NCBI GenBank assembly: GCA_900551075.1
Contig: URVB01000005.1
Span: forward strand, 1 to 64,000
Source of the DNA: an uncultured Blautia sp.
Lineage (GTDB): Bacteria > Bacillota > Clostridia > Lachnospirales > Lachnospiraceae
DNA: 64,000 nt
Direction: 5' to 3'
Shown in pieces: positions 8,843-17,243 of this stretch. Made by a program: the position numbers and the translations under genes. Within the stretch, counting starts at the first letter, position 1. Each line of letters opens with the position of its first letter. The notes beneath the pieces were generated by a model. The model did no database searches, was not told the DNA's origin, and saw only the letters and a list, made by a program, of their open reading frames with translations.

Positions 8843-10217
8843 ATGATGACAAAACGCAAGAACCAACAGATAGAAATGCATCTGATAACAATTGAAGATT
8901 TAGTCCCTGTGGACCATCTGCTTCGGAAAGTAAATGATAGCATTGACTTTTCGTTTATCTATGATGAAGTAGAGAACATGTACTGCAGTAATAACGGCCG
9001 TCCCTCTATTGACCCGGTGATTTTAATCAAGTTCCTCCTCATCGGTTTCCTTTATGGCATCAATTCCGAAAGAAGAATATCTGAAGAGATTCGGGTGAAC
9101 ATGGCATACCGCTGGTTTCTTGGCCTTGACATCCTGGAGAAAGTGCCGGACCATTCTACGATTTCGCAGAACAGGCGCCGCCGTTTCAACGGCAGCGGCC
9201 TCTTTCGGAATATCTTTCAGAAAACTGTTACCATATGCATAGAAAAAAGGCCTGGCAGACGGGGAATTGGTTTTTGCAGACTCGACGCACATTAAGGCAA
9301 ACGCATCCCGGAAAACAGAATACATAAAGCAGGTGGAAGAAGTCACAAATGAATACCTGGAAGAACTGGACCAGTATGAAGAGGCCGTACGGAACCAGCT
9401 GGAGTCGGAAGGGAAGATCAAACCGGTTAGATGCAGGAAACGGAAGGAGAAAACAGAAATCGTTAACCGCCGTGAAAGCAGAACAGACCCTGAATCAGGG
9501 TTTTGCAAGCGCAAAGGGAAAGCGGAAGGGATGCATTACTTATCCCATGAGACCGTGGATTCCCAAAACGGAATCATAATCGACGTGGCAGCTACAGCCG
9601 GCAATGTGCCTGACAGCCAGCCGTATATCGAAAGAATCGACTATATCGAGAAAAACCTGGGATTGAAAATGCAGGAAGCATGTGCCGACAGCGGTTATGA
9701 CACAAATCTTATCAACCAGCAGTTATCGGAAAGGGGCATAGACTTCTATACGCCGGAAAGGACAGAGCAAAAGAGAGGGACTACGGAATTCCAAAGGAAA
9801 AACTTTCAGTAGGATGAAGAGAAAGATGCTTTTATCTGCCCCGGGAAAAAAGAGCTCTCCCTGCACCGGCTCAACAGAACTACAAATACAGTGACAAAAG
9901 AGTACCGATGCCCCAAAACGGTATGTAAAGACTGTCCTTTGCATAGTAGATGCATAGGAGAAAAAGGGACGGATAAAAGAATCCAGGTAAATATCTTTGA
10001 AGAAGTGGTTAAAAAGAATCATGAAAAAGATGGCTCGGAAAGACACACCAGGGTTTTGCTCCTGCGGCAGATATGGAGTGAAGGCAGCTTTGCAGCGCAA
10101 AAGGCAAGACACAATTTGAAGTTCCTATACAGAAGAGGATTAGAGGCAGCTGAGCAGCAATGCCTCTTATCGTCAACTGCATTAAATCTGAAACGGATGA
10201 TAAAGGCCGTGGCATAA
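8843..10217 (+). pseudogene. IS1182-type DDE transposase, broken by frameshift and amber stop
   Basis: Three pieces together make a normal transposase of roughly 455 residues. The first, 8843-9250, holds the N-terminal domain (VPVDHLLRKVNDSIDF, GRPSIDPVILIKFLLIG, PDHSTISQNRRRRF). The second, from 9250, carries the first catalytic Asp in FADSTHIKANA and the second in CADSGYDTN. The third, after a TAG at 9810-9812 in the same frame, runs YRCPKTVCKDCPL to the stop at 10217. The frame changes by one base at the six-A run near 9243-9248 (an extra A). The shift is +1, not the -1 used by programmed frameshifting IS elements, so with the stop it looks like decay. Confidence 0.82.
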
Positions 10218-10298
10218 CAAACCATGACCTTTTTCCTTGTAATGACTTCTATTGATTTTACTAAAATATGTCATGATATTCCAGAAATTTTCTAGTAT

Positions 10299-10321
10299 AA
10301 GGGGTTTGTCAACAGTTCGAA
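10299..10321 (-). repeat. IS right terminal inverted repeat
   Basis: Exact reverse complement of 8760-8782, ending GTTTGTCAACAGTTCGAA. Confidence 0.85.
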
Positions 10322-10705
10322 TTTTGGGCGAAAGTCTATCCGTATGGCAGAATGTTTTTCCTGATACGGACAGGCTTGAAAAAGAGAAAAAGAAAAAATA
10401 ATCGAAAATCTTTTTGTTAAAAGCCTTAGTCACATGTATTTAGTACTTATAAGGCGATGTAAAAAATGGCGAAGAATGGCACACCTCTAAGTGCCAGCAG
10501 GGACGGTAAAATTTTTTACATTTCTATTATTTCTTTATCAACCCAGAACAAAATTAAAGGAGCCTGCCTCCGATACCTCAGGCATTTTTCGGAAAGGGGC
10601 TGTGCAGAAATGCATGGCCCTTTTTGCAGTTGGTACCAGATATGGTAAGTGCTACGCCGAAGAATATCGTAAAATATAGAAAAATGTTTTGGGGAGGAAT
10701 GACAT
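10322..10705 (+). other. Intergenic stretch with two tandem hairpins
   Basis: No supportable gene was found. Two terminator-like hairpins follow each other: GCCTG...CAGGC then TTTTT at 10562-10589, and GGGGCTGTGCA-GAAA-TGCATGGCCC then TTTTT at 10596-10625. They would isolate the small gene pair downstream from upstream transcription. Short open frames here lack ribosome-binding sites. Confidence 0.5.
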
Positions 10706-10882
10706 ATGGCATTATTGAGAAGCAGCGGAAGTGGAACGAGGAGACCGGCACCGGGAGGTCCTATACCAAGAAATATACCAAGACCCGGCTCTCCGGGAGT
10801 GAGAAAGGACCGGAATAATAATGTGCCTGGAAGAACAACCGGCAGTGGACCGTCAGTAACACCCCCAGGTCATAAGAAATAG
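10706..10882 (+). CDS. Small Pro/Gly/Arg-rich protein of unknown function (58 aa)
   Basis: ATG at 10706 is preceded by GGGGAGG and opens a 58-codon frame ending TAG at 10880-10882. The peptide begins MALLRSSGSG and is dominated by Pro, Gly, Arg and Asn (for example RPAPGGPIPRN, then VTPPGHKK). It should be disordered and strongly basic, with no membrane segment. The next gene starts 8 bases after its stop and its ribosome-binding site lies in that gap, so the two form an operon. I do not recognise a family. Confidence 0.55.
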   Translation: MALLRSSGSGTRRPAPGGPIPRNIPRPGSPGVRKDRNNNVPGRTTGSGPSVTPPGHKK

Positions 10883-10890
10883 GTGATTGA

Positions 10891-11532
10891 TTGAGCGCAC
10901 AGGATATCAAAAATATAATTCAGATCATACCGGAATACATTGTATACATATATCCGGGATATTTAACAATGTATGTATTCTTTTTTTTAAAAGGAAAAAG
11001 TCTAAAAGATAATCATTATATGTGGATAAAAACAATTGCAATCAGCTATATATACCTGGCTGTTTTAGAATGGCTCAAGAATGTAAAATGGATAAAAAAT
11101 ATTTTTGACTATTGGGTGGGAAAACTGCCGTTTGCTTTGAAGCAAAATCTTTGTTTAATAATATTGTCTATTACATTACCGTATATCTGCTATCGAATAA
11201 CCTTATCGGATAAAGCTCTGAAAGTACTTGAATTGCTTAAGATCAATACAACATTTTACGATAATGAAATCGAAATGCTGTCTGATTTTGATAAAGGAGC
11301 ATGGCTTTGCGTGTATCTGAAGGATGACAAGGTAGTATATGAAGGTTCGTTGGGCTATAAGGAATTGGAAGAAGACAGGAGGAAATATATATGCTTAAAT
11401 TCGTACTATAAATATTTTTTAGACAAAAAAGGAAAACCCAAAGAGCCATACATTGAAGATCACGGAGAAGAAACCGGTCAAACGGTAATGATATTTTATG
11501 AAAGCATTAAAAGGATAGAAAAACGTAGTTAA
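10891..11532 (+). CDS. Membrane protein with soluble C-terminal domain, DUF6338-like
   Basis: Protein of 213 residues starting at TTG 10891 (AGGTGA upstream). Three hydrophobic segments (around residues 18-33, 45-60 and 86-102) are followed by a soluble domain with GAWLCVYLKDDKVVYEGSLG, a small beta-rich module. The layout, with an N-terminal PGYLTMYVFF, resembles DUF6338 membrane proteins, but I cannot confirm that. It probably forms a two-gene unit with the Pro/Gly-rich peptide just upstream. Function unknown. Confidence 0.6.
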   Translation: MSAQDIKNIIQIIPEYIVYIYPGYLTMYVFFFLKGKSLKDNHYMWIKTIAISYIYLAVLEWLKNVKWIKNIFDYWVGKLPFALKQNLCLIILSITLPYICYRITLSDKALKVLELLKINTTFYDNEIEMLSDFDKGAWLCVYLKDDKVVYEGSLGYKELEEDRRKYICLNSYYKYFLDKKGKPKEPYIEDHGEETGQTVMIFYESIKRIEKRS

Positions 11533-12111
11533 AGAGATCGCTTTTTTAAGAAAATGACATCGCATTTGTACAGTAATGAGTTTACCGGACCTGGTTGTAA
11601 AATGGAAGAATGAGGTTGAAATTAAGAATACCGGCATTTTAAGATACCATCAGCAACATTCGTGTTGCAGGGTGGCTGACTTCTGTTCTTACATAGAATG
11701 GGGGTGGTGCTGATGAACAAGACTGAACCCTGACATGCCTTATAATATGCCAGTATTTACAGCCAGGGCTTCTGTTATCAATCACGATAACAAAATGATA
11801 ATATTAGCTTATATAGGCAGGATCATATGGAGCAATCAAATAATCAAAAGAATTACAGCCAGGACATACAATAATTATTATACAAAATTGTTTGATACCT
11901 GCCGCAACCCCGAAAATGTTAGTAAAACGGGCATTTTCGGGGTCGTTTAATGTCCTTTGGTTATAGCCGGTCCACATTCAAATGCCAGCACCATGTAGGA
12001 TAAAATATGTAAGGAAAATATAGGATATGGCTGTCCGGAGGATAAACGGATTGCCATATTTTTGTAGAAAAGTAAGTGCTTATATGATAAGGTATAAGGA
12101 CAGAGATAAAA
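11533..12111 (+). other. Non-coding stretch between the membrane-protein gene and the yjdF leader
   Basis: No gene with a credible start is visible. A small hairpin GCAAC-ATTCGT-GTTGC (about 11653-11668) is followed by GGGGGTGGTGCTGATG at about 11700, a layout that recalls leaders of small holin-like type I toxins. The frame after that ATG closes after six codons, so at most this is a relic. A strong terminator hairpin lies at 11906-11943. Confidence 0.4.
11906..11943 (+). terminator. Long GC-rich hairpin, probable terminator
   Basis: ACCCCGAAAATG at 11907-11918 pairs perfectly with CATTTTCGGGGT at 11932-11943 and is followed by CGTTT. Confidence 0.5.
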
Positions 12112-12209
12112 ACACAACGCAAGGCTATCTTGCAGAACTGGTAGGTAGTCCAGTCGCACCGTTTCGGTGTAAGTAGCCCTCCCTCCTTAGGGTCGTCCGT
12201 TCTTTGTGT
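12112..12209 (+). promoter_or_regulatory. yjdF-motif riboswitch (azaaromatic-sensing type)
   Basis: A compact structured leader directly precedes yjdF. The outer stem ACACAA (12112-12117) pairs with TTGTGT (12204-12209). Inside it are GCAAG-GCTAT-CTTGC (12119-12133), CACCG-TTT-CGGTG around 12157-12169, and CCCT...AGGG around 12176-12192. The segment GGTAGGTAGTCCAGTCGC matches the conserved core I remember for yjdF-motif RNAs, which bind planar azaaromatic compounds. The AAGGAGG of yjdF lies 14 bases beyond the outer stem, so control of translation initiation is possible. Confidence 0.75.
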
Positions 12210-12236
12210 ATTTCAGTTTTTTAAGGAGGAATTTTC

Positions 12237-12653
12237 ATGGACAAAGTAGCAGGCAGATTGACAGTATTTTTTGAAGAGCCTTTTTGGGTTGGAGTGTTTG
12301 AGCGAATAACTGACAGGAAGTTATCTGTATGTAAGGTTACGTTTGGGGCAGAACCGAAAGACTGCGAAATATATGATTTCGTTTTGAAGAATTACTATCG
12401 TCTGCGATTTAGTCCGGCTGTGGCAGCAGATGTAAAAGAAGCAGGCCGCAATCCCAAGCGGATTCAGCGGGAAGTGCAGAAACAGGTGCAGAATGTGGGG
12501 ATTGGCACAAAATCACAGCAGGCTTTGAAGTTGCAGCAGGAGCAGATGAAAACGGAGCGTAAGACTGTGAGCCGGGAACAGCGGGAAGCAGAGAAAGAGC
12601 GTAAGTTTGAACTGAAACAGCAGAAGAGGAAAGAAAAGCATAGGGGCAGGTAA
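12237..12653 (+). CDS. yjdF: YjdF-family protein (DUF2992)
   Basis: Protein of 138 residues with an N-terminal globular part (GRLTVFFEEPFWVGVFER, then CEIYDFVLKNY) typical of YjdF, and a highly charged C-terminal coiled tail rich in Lys, Arg, Glu and Gln. AAGGAGG lies ahead of ATG 12237. YjdF proteins are found almost always behind the RNA seen here and are thought to act on or protect against azaaromatic compounds, but their biochemical role is unknown. Confidence 0.88.
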   Translation: MDKVAGRLTVFFEEPFWVGVFERITDRKLSVCKVTFGAEPKDCEIYDFVLKNYYRLRFSPAVAADVKEAGRNPKRIQREVQKQVQNVGIGTKSQQALKLQQEQMKTERKTVSREQREAEKERKFELKQQKRKEKHRGR

Positions 12654-12765
12654 TGCCTGCCCTGGCTTCTGCAAAAAGCAGGATAATATTTAAAAATGTC
12701 AGGGAAAAGTACTTTCAGATAAATTTGCAATAAAAATATATACAATTAAAGAAAGGGAAATCAAA

Positions 12766-13212
12766 ATGTGCATAGAGTGTTATGTCGATGAAAATAGAAT
12801 CACGCCATTGTTAAATCCTTTGGATTGCCTGGAAAATCATACGCAATATATTTGCGGAACTTGTGGGCGGTGTATTTGCATTGAGCATGACTCTAAGCGT
12901 GGATTACAAAGGTGGAATTTTCCTTTTAAGACACCGGAAATTGCAAAATTATATTTGCGTACTGCTGATTACAGCATGAAAAAGCCATGTGGCATATATG
13001 AGATAAAAAGTGAAAATGGCAGACTTTCATATAAAATCTTTGCGGATAGTGAAGATTTGCAGTTATACCTAAAGAAGAACAAAGGGAAAACGTGTGAAAG
13101 TATGACACCTGTTTTCATCGTCGAAAAATACAGAGAATACGCAGATACGCAGATACGGAAACTGACCTCTGATGAAATAAGAAAATATATGTCGCAGCGA
13201 TGGCAGATGTGA
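12766..13212 (+). CDS. Cysteine-rich (zinc-ribbon-like) protein of unknown function
   Basis: Protein of 148 residues with a Cys-rich N-terminus: MCIECY, then YICGTCGRCICIEHD. The CxxC, CxxCxxC and His suggest a metal-binding ribbon. The remaining 100 residues are mixed alpha/beta with basic patches and match no family I recognise. GAAAGGG precedes the ATG. It stands alone about 110 bases after yjdF and is followed by a clear terminator. Confidence 0.65.
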   Translation: MCIECYVDENRITPLLNPLDCLENHTQYICGTCGRCICIEHDSKRGLQRWNFPFKTPEIAKLYLRTADYSMKKPCGIYEIKSENGRLSYKIFADSEDLQLYLKKNKGKTCESMTPVFIVEKYREYADTQIRKLTSDEIRKYMSQRWQM

Positions 13213-13258
13213 TAATAGATGCTCTGAAAGACAACGGTATTATGGCATAATCTATTAT

Positions 13259-13302
13259 AACGCCCTCAGCTTTGGGCAGTAACAAGGCTAAGGGCGTTTT
13301 TG
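13259..13302 (+). terminator. Intrinsic terminator
   Basis: AACGCCCT at 13259-13266 pairs with AGGGCGTT at 13291-13298, followed by TTT. It ends the Cys-rich gene. Confidence 0.75.
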
Positions 13303-13373
13303 CCGTTTGGTGTAGCTGCTTTTGGTTGAAAATGAAGTAAGCGCCAAATTTGACATTTACAAAATGAAAGTAC

Positions 13374-13712
13374 TTAATTTATAACTTTGCTGTATAAAAG
13401 GCACTTAAGCCTGACCTGTTTATTTCTGATATGCAGTATCACATCTTTTTCACCTACACGGTCAAAGGATCTGTGTTCATAGAACTGATAAGTGCAGGCA
13501 TCATCGGTGTATAGGTAGATTTGTTTTCCCTTTTCACGGCGTTCAAATTCCTGAAGCAGCAAGCTTCCAATTCCCTTAACTTTGATATTGGGATTTGCGG
13601 CTAAAAATATAATTTCTCCGTCAGGATGATTGCGGCAGCCGTACCGGGATACTTCTGTGTCATGCACGCAGGATGCGCAAAAAAATGCATTTTTTCGCCA
13701 ATTGCCATAGAG
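13374..13712 (-). pseudogene. GNAT acetyltransferase, truncated and frameshifted
   Basis: The C-terminal half reads FLAANPNIKVKGIGSLLLQEFERRE, the acetyl-CoA loop of GNAT enzymes, then YTDDACTYQFYEHRSFDRVGEK. A second frame just upstream (MAIGEKMHFFAHPACM) carries the expected preceding strand. The two overlap around 13640-13665 with a frame change and apparently a missing segment. A TAA lies shortly before MAIGEK, so the N-terminal half is also lost. Substrate unknown. Confidence 0.65.
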
Positions 13713-13746
13713 TGTTCGTTCTTTGTTTATGCTGGCGGATATTCAA

Positions 13747-14610
13747 CTAAAGGGGATGAGGAATTGGGATATGCTTTTCAAAAGTGTAGATTTCCGTATA
13801 TCCGATTTCCTTCAAAGTTCTTTGGGCATCTTTGATATGATCCCCGACATATTCCGGGTTATGGGCATCGCTTCCGATTGTAATGATCTTACCGCCAAGA
13901 GAATGATACAGCTTCAGGATATCTCTCGACGGCATGGTATCTTTCAGACCATAATGCCGGCTGGATGTATTGAGTTCGATTCCTTTTCCATCTTGAATTA
14001 AAATCTTAAATATTTCTGTTAGGATATCTTTTATCCAATAAAACGGAAATGAACCCCAGGGATCGTATCTGGCTATCAAATCGACATGTGCCAACACATC
14101 AAAATCGTGAAATCTGGAAATCACACGAATCATTTCTTCATAATATCGAAAATTGTATTCTGCCTGTGTTTTACCCTTCATAAAGCTGCCGTTCCAGAGT
14201 TCTTGATCTGCTACCTGATGGAGACTTAGCAGTATGAAATCCAGATGTTTCCCGTACTTTTGAATCAGCCTTTCATACTGGGGAATCGTATGCTGCTGGA
14301 TGCCAAGCTCTAATCCGTTCCGGATGATAATTTTATTTTCGTAGGTTTTTTTCATACGGAGTAGTTTTCCGAAATATTCCGGGTAGTTTACATTGGTAAG
14401 CGGGGCACGGTCGGAGACTGGCGTGCCGGCCCCATCTCCGCCGCGCCAAATAATATGATCTTCTGTCCAATCCTTTTTAATGCCATAGTCTACATGGTCC
14501 GTAAAGCAGATTTCCTCTATTCCCAGCTTGATTGCCTGTTCAATTTGGTTTTCCATTTTTGTATTGGAATCATCGCTGAATTCAGAGTGAACATGATAGT
14601 CTGCAAACAT
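13747..14610 (-). CDS. PHP-family histidinol-phosphatase-like phosphoesterase
   Basis: Protein of 287 residues with the PHP metal-binding pattern: DYHVHSEFSDDS at the N-terminus, EEICFTDHVDY, ELGIQQ, LSLHQV, DVLAHVDLI, and IGSDAHNPEYVG near the C-terminus. Family members hydrolyse histidinol phosphate (HisK/HisJ) or other phosphate esters. No histidine-biosynthesis genes are nearby, so the substrate may differ. Eleven bases separate it from the MFS gene upstream, so the two are co-transcribed. Confidence 0.85.
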   Translation of the reverse strand: MFADYHVHSEFSDDSNTKMENQIEQAIKLGIEEICFTDHVDYGIKKDWTEDHIIWRGGDGAGTPVSDRAPLTNVNYPEYFGKLLRMKKTYENKIIIRNGLELGIQQHTIPQYERLIQKYGKHLDFILLSLHQVADQELWNGSFMKGKTQAEYNFRYYEEMIRVISRFHDFDVLAHVDLIARYDPWGSFPFYWIKDILTEIFKILIQDGKGIELNTSSRHYGLKDTMPSRDILKLYHSLGGKIITIGSDAHNPEYVGDHIKDAQRTLKEIGYTEIYTFEKHIPIPHPL

Positions 14611-14621
14611 TATTTATCACC

Positions 14622-15794
14622 TTATTCTATATTTGTAGTGTGTAATACTCTGTTATACATTATAAACTGTATACCAAGAATTACGAAAAGATACAACGGA
14701 AGTAATGCAATACTGATATGGTTTGCAATGAAACCAAACAACGGAGGCATGATACTGGTGCCTATGTATGCGCTTGCCATCTGGACGCCGACTATTGCCT
14801 GAGATTTTTCTCTCCCAAAGTGAATCGGAGTGGAATGGATGATACATGGATAGATGGGGGCACAGCCGATGCCAATCGCCACAAAACCAATCAGTGCAGC
14901 AGCCTGGGAAACAGGCAAAACAAGTAGTATAATTCCTGCAGCAATGATTCCCTGTCCTAAATGAATCAGCTTCGTATCTGACAGTTTGAAGGTTAAGAAT
15001 CCGTTGACTGCTCTTCCGGCAGTGATGCCGATAAAAAACAGGCTGGCAAAACTGGTGGCGGTAGCCTCCGGTATTCCTCTATATACAACCAGGTAGCTGC
15101 TTGCCCAAAGACCTACTGTTTGTTCTAAAGCGCAATAGCAGAAAAATGCCAGCATGATTTCTTTGGCGCCCTTGAGACGAATGATCTCTTTTATAGTGAC
15201 CGGTTCTGCAGCAGGCTGCGTATCTGAAGAACTTTCTGTTGCAGTTTCCCGGTTTTTCCACAGAGGAAGACTGAAAAAGATCACAACAGATAATATTAGC
15301 TGAATGAGTCCGATATTACGATAGCCGGTATTCCAGGAGTTTGTGCGGGTAATTGCGTAGCTCATGATGTAAGGGCCAACCGAAGCACCGACTCCCCACA
15401 TGCAGTGCAGCCAGCTCATATGATGACTCTTAAAATGCAGTGCGACATAGTTGTTTAAAGCAGCATCAACAGAACCGGCTCCTAAACCGTACGGAACTGC
15501 CCAGATACACAGCAGGATAAAGGAATGGGAAAAGGAGAATCCCAATAGCGCGGCGGCTGTCATGGCTACGCTTATAGCTGTAATCTTTCCGGTTCCGAGA
15601 GCTTTTGTAAGCCGGTCGCTTTGCAGGCTGGAGAGAACCGTTCCGGCAGAAATAATTATAAATATAATACCTGACCAGGAAATGGGAACATTCAGTTCCG
15701 GGTAGATAACAGGCCATGCGCTTCCCAGAAGGGAATCCGGCAGCCCGAGGGAAATGAACGATATGTAGATAATCGCAAGAAGTAAAGTAATCAT
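14622..15794 (-). CDS. MFS transporter (FucP/sugar-permease-like)
   Basis: Protein of 390 residues with about twelve hydrophobic helices. SLGLPDSLLGSAWPVIYPELN at the N-terminus, DAALNNYVALHF, WLHCMWGVGASVGPY, and GCAPIYPCIIHSTP are features of the fucose permease-like branch. Its gene is divergent from an AraC regulator and co-directional with the PHP protein, so the three probably form one regulated unit. The imported compound is not evident. Confidence 0.82.
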   Translation of the reverse strand: MITLLLAIIYISFISLGLPDSLLGSAWPVIYPELNVPISWSGIIFIIISAGTVLSSLQSDRLTKALGTGKITAISVAMTAAALLGFSFSHSFILLCIWAVPYGLGAGSVDAALNNYVALHFKSHHMSWLHCMWGVGASVGPYIMSYAITRTNSWNTGYRNIGLIQLILSVVIFFSLPLWKNRETATESSSDTQPAAEPVTIKEIIRLKGAKEIMLAFFCYCALEQTVGLWASSYLVVYRGIPEATATSFASLFFIGITAGRAVNGFLTFKLSDTKLIHLGQGIIAAGIILLVLPVSQAAALIGFVAIGIGCAPIYPCIIHSTPIHFGREKSQAIVGVQMASAYIGTSIMPPLFGFIANHISIALLPLYLFVILGIQFIMYNRVLHTTNIE

Positions 15795-15905
15795 AGTATT
15801 GCTCCTTTATATTTTGTATGATAGAATTATATCATCAAAGATAATGATTTAATATAGAAAAATCCTCTGATTTATATGACAAAATCTCCATAAAGGAAGG
15901 TGCTT

Positions 15906-16844
15906 ATGGCTGTTTCCAGATGCCTTGTTCAATCAAAAAAACACATAATAACTGATGCTCCGCAGAATGTTGATTATTCTCTGAAGGAATCTGTTTTTCA
16001 TGGTACAGCCGCTTTTCCTGTTGCCATCTATCATGACGATATTCAGGCAGAAGAAGTCATGTGGCACTGGCATGAAGAATTTGAAATTGGCTTTATTACA
16101 AACGGAGAGGTATTGCTTGAGGCAGGAACCAGGAAGTATGTACTTCATCCGGGTGATGGTTTCTTTATAAATTCCGGTGTGATACACGCTGCAAAAAATG
16201 CTTCCCCGGGAAGCCCATCTGCATTAAAATCCATTGTCTTTCACAGTTCTGTTATCAGTGGTATGAGAGGAAGTTTATACGACCAAAAATATGTGCTGCC
16301 AATTATACAGAATCGGAATATGAGAGATTACATCTTGTATACTGGGGAGCAATCAGACAGCAAAATGCTTTTTCTTATGAAGGAAATCTGGGCGGCAATG
16401 TTTTCGGAAGAGGAGGATTATACCCTGTGTGTAAGATACAATTTGTCCCGTTTGTTTTCCATGTTGATTAACCGGCATGAGGAAAGCTTTGTTTCTGATC
16501 ATTCTTACGATTTGGTCCGTGAAAACAGAGCTCAGACTATGCTGGAATTCATACACAGAAAATATACGGAATCAATAACGTTGACGGACATTGCGGCAGA
16601 AGCGTCTGTCAGTGTCAGTGAGGCGCTGCGCTGCTTTAATCAGATTATCGGCCTTTCACCAATACAGTATTTGAAAAAATATCGTCTTTCCAGAGCGGCG
16701 CAATTATTGAAAGAAACCGACTATTCAATTTCAAAAATATGTGAACTATGTGGATTTCAGGATAACAGTTATTTCGCAAAAAGTTTTCGTGAGGTGTATC
16801 ATAGTTCCCCTCACTCCTATAGATGTTCAGCGAATAAAGAGTAA
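15906..16844 (+). CDS. AraC-family transcriptional regulator
   Basis: Protein of 312 residues. The N-terminal cupin has MWHWHEEFEIGFITNGEVLLEA, then HPGDGFFINSGVIHAA. The C-terminal AraC domain (about residues 215-308) has LTDIAAEASVSVSEALRCF, then KICELCGFQDNSYFAKSFRE. ATG 15906 is preferred over GTG 15900 because the GTG lies inside the AAAGGAAGG site. Divergent from the MFS-PHP pair, which it presumably controls. Confidence 0.85.
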   Translation: MAVSRCLVQSKKHIITDAPQNVDYSLKESVFHGTAAFPVAIYHDDIQAEEVMWHWHEEFEIGFITNGEVLLEAGTRKYVLHPGDGFFINSGVIHAAKNASPGSPSALKSIVFHSSVISGMRGSLYDQKYVLPIIQNRNMRDYILYTGEQSDSKMLFLMKEIWAAMFSEEEDYTLCVRYNLSRLFSMLINRHEESFVSDHSYDLVRENRAQTMLEFIHRKYTESITLTDIAAEASVSVSEALRCFNQIIGLSPIQYLKKYRLSRAAQLLKETDYSISKICELCGFQDNSYFAKSFREVYHSSPHSYRCSANKE

Positions 16845-16916
16845 ATGATCACCAGGATTTATGAGTTTATTTTGTGTATTAATCTGCGGGAATGCAGCAG
16901 GCATTCGGCTGCAGGC

Positions 16917-16975
16917 GATAAGCGGGAATATGTAAAGCATTGTATCAGTGCAGGATCATATTCCCGCTTATTTGT
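16917..16975 (+). terminator. Intrinsic terminator
   Basis: GATAAGCGGGAATATG (16917-16932) pairs with CATATTCCCGCTTAT (16957-16971) across a 24-nt loop, followed by TTG and later T-rich sequence. Confidence 0.65.
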
Positions 16976-17243
16976 TTGTGCTTTTAACATTATGCTGATA
17001 GGAAGAAGTGTATATTTATAGTATAAATTTAATAATTAAAAATAAATTGTCAGAAAATAAGCGCGTGTATCAAAATGAAACGCGTACTACAAAAAAATGT
17101 ACCGAATAAACAATTTGTGTACATATTGTGCATATATTTTGTGTAAAATACGCTGAAAATAGTGCAAATTGCATAAAATTATTGAAACAAGGCAGGTATT
17201 ATCCTATAATTTTAAGCAGAAAGATAACAAAGAGGTGTGCAAA
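16976..17243 (+). promoter_or_regulatory. AT-rich promoter region of the cysteine-desulfidase operon
   Basis: No gene was found. TTTGTGTA is repeated at 17114 and 17138, 24 bases apart, and GCGTGTATCAAAATGAAACGCG (about 17063-17084) has short inverted ends. These are candidate activator sites. I looked for a -24/-12 sigma-54 promoter because a sigma-54-type regulator follows the operon, and could not find a convincing GG-N10-GC. Confidence 0.35.

Larger units (their letters stand above)
8760..10321 (+). mobile_element. IS1182-family insertion sequence (degenerate)
   Basis: The element is about 1.56 kb and is bounded by perfect 23-bp inverted repeats at 8760-8782 and 10299-10321 (outer part TTCGAACTGTTGACAAAC). 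It contains one transposase gene with a frameshift and an in-frame stop. It interrupts the MATE remnant. The outermost six bases of both ends read TTCGAA, which is its own complement, so they could equally be a palindromic duplicated target. That would leave 17-bp terminal repeats. Confidence 0.88.

Noticed and set aside
9240..9255. Programmed frameshifting in the IS transposase at the A-run
   Set aside because: The shift needed is +1 (or -2), not the -1 used by such elements, and an in-frame TAG follows downstream, so decay is simpler.
11645..11735. A holin-like type I toxin gene behind GGGGGTGGTGCTGATG
   Set aside because: The frame after the ATG closes after six codons and has no hydrophobic segment. 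Only the leader layout is suggestive.
11735..11950. 71-codon open frame in the yjdF upstream region
   Set aside because: No ribosome-binding site, atypical composition, and its end overlaps a strong hairpin.
17041..17170. A sigma-54 (-24/-12) promoter for the cysteine-desulfidase operon
   Set aside because: No GG-N10-GC element could be found, although the downstream regulator type made it plausible.
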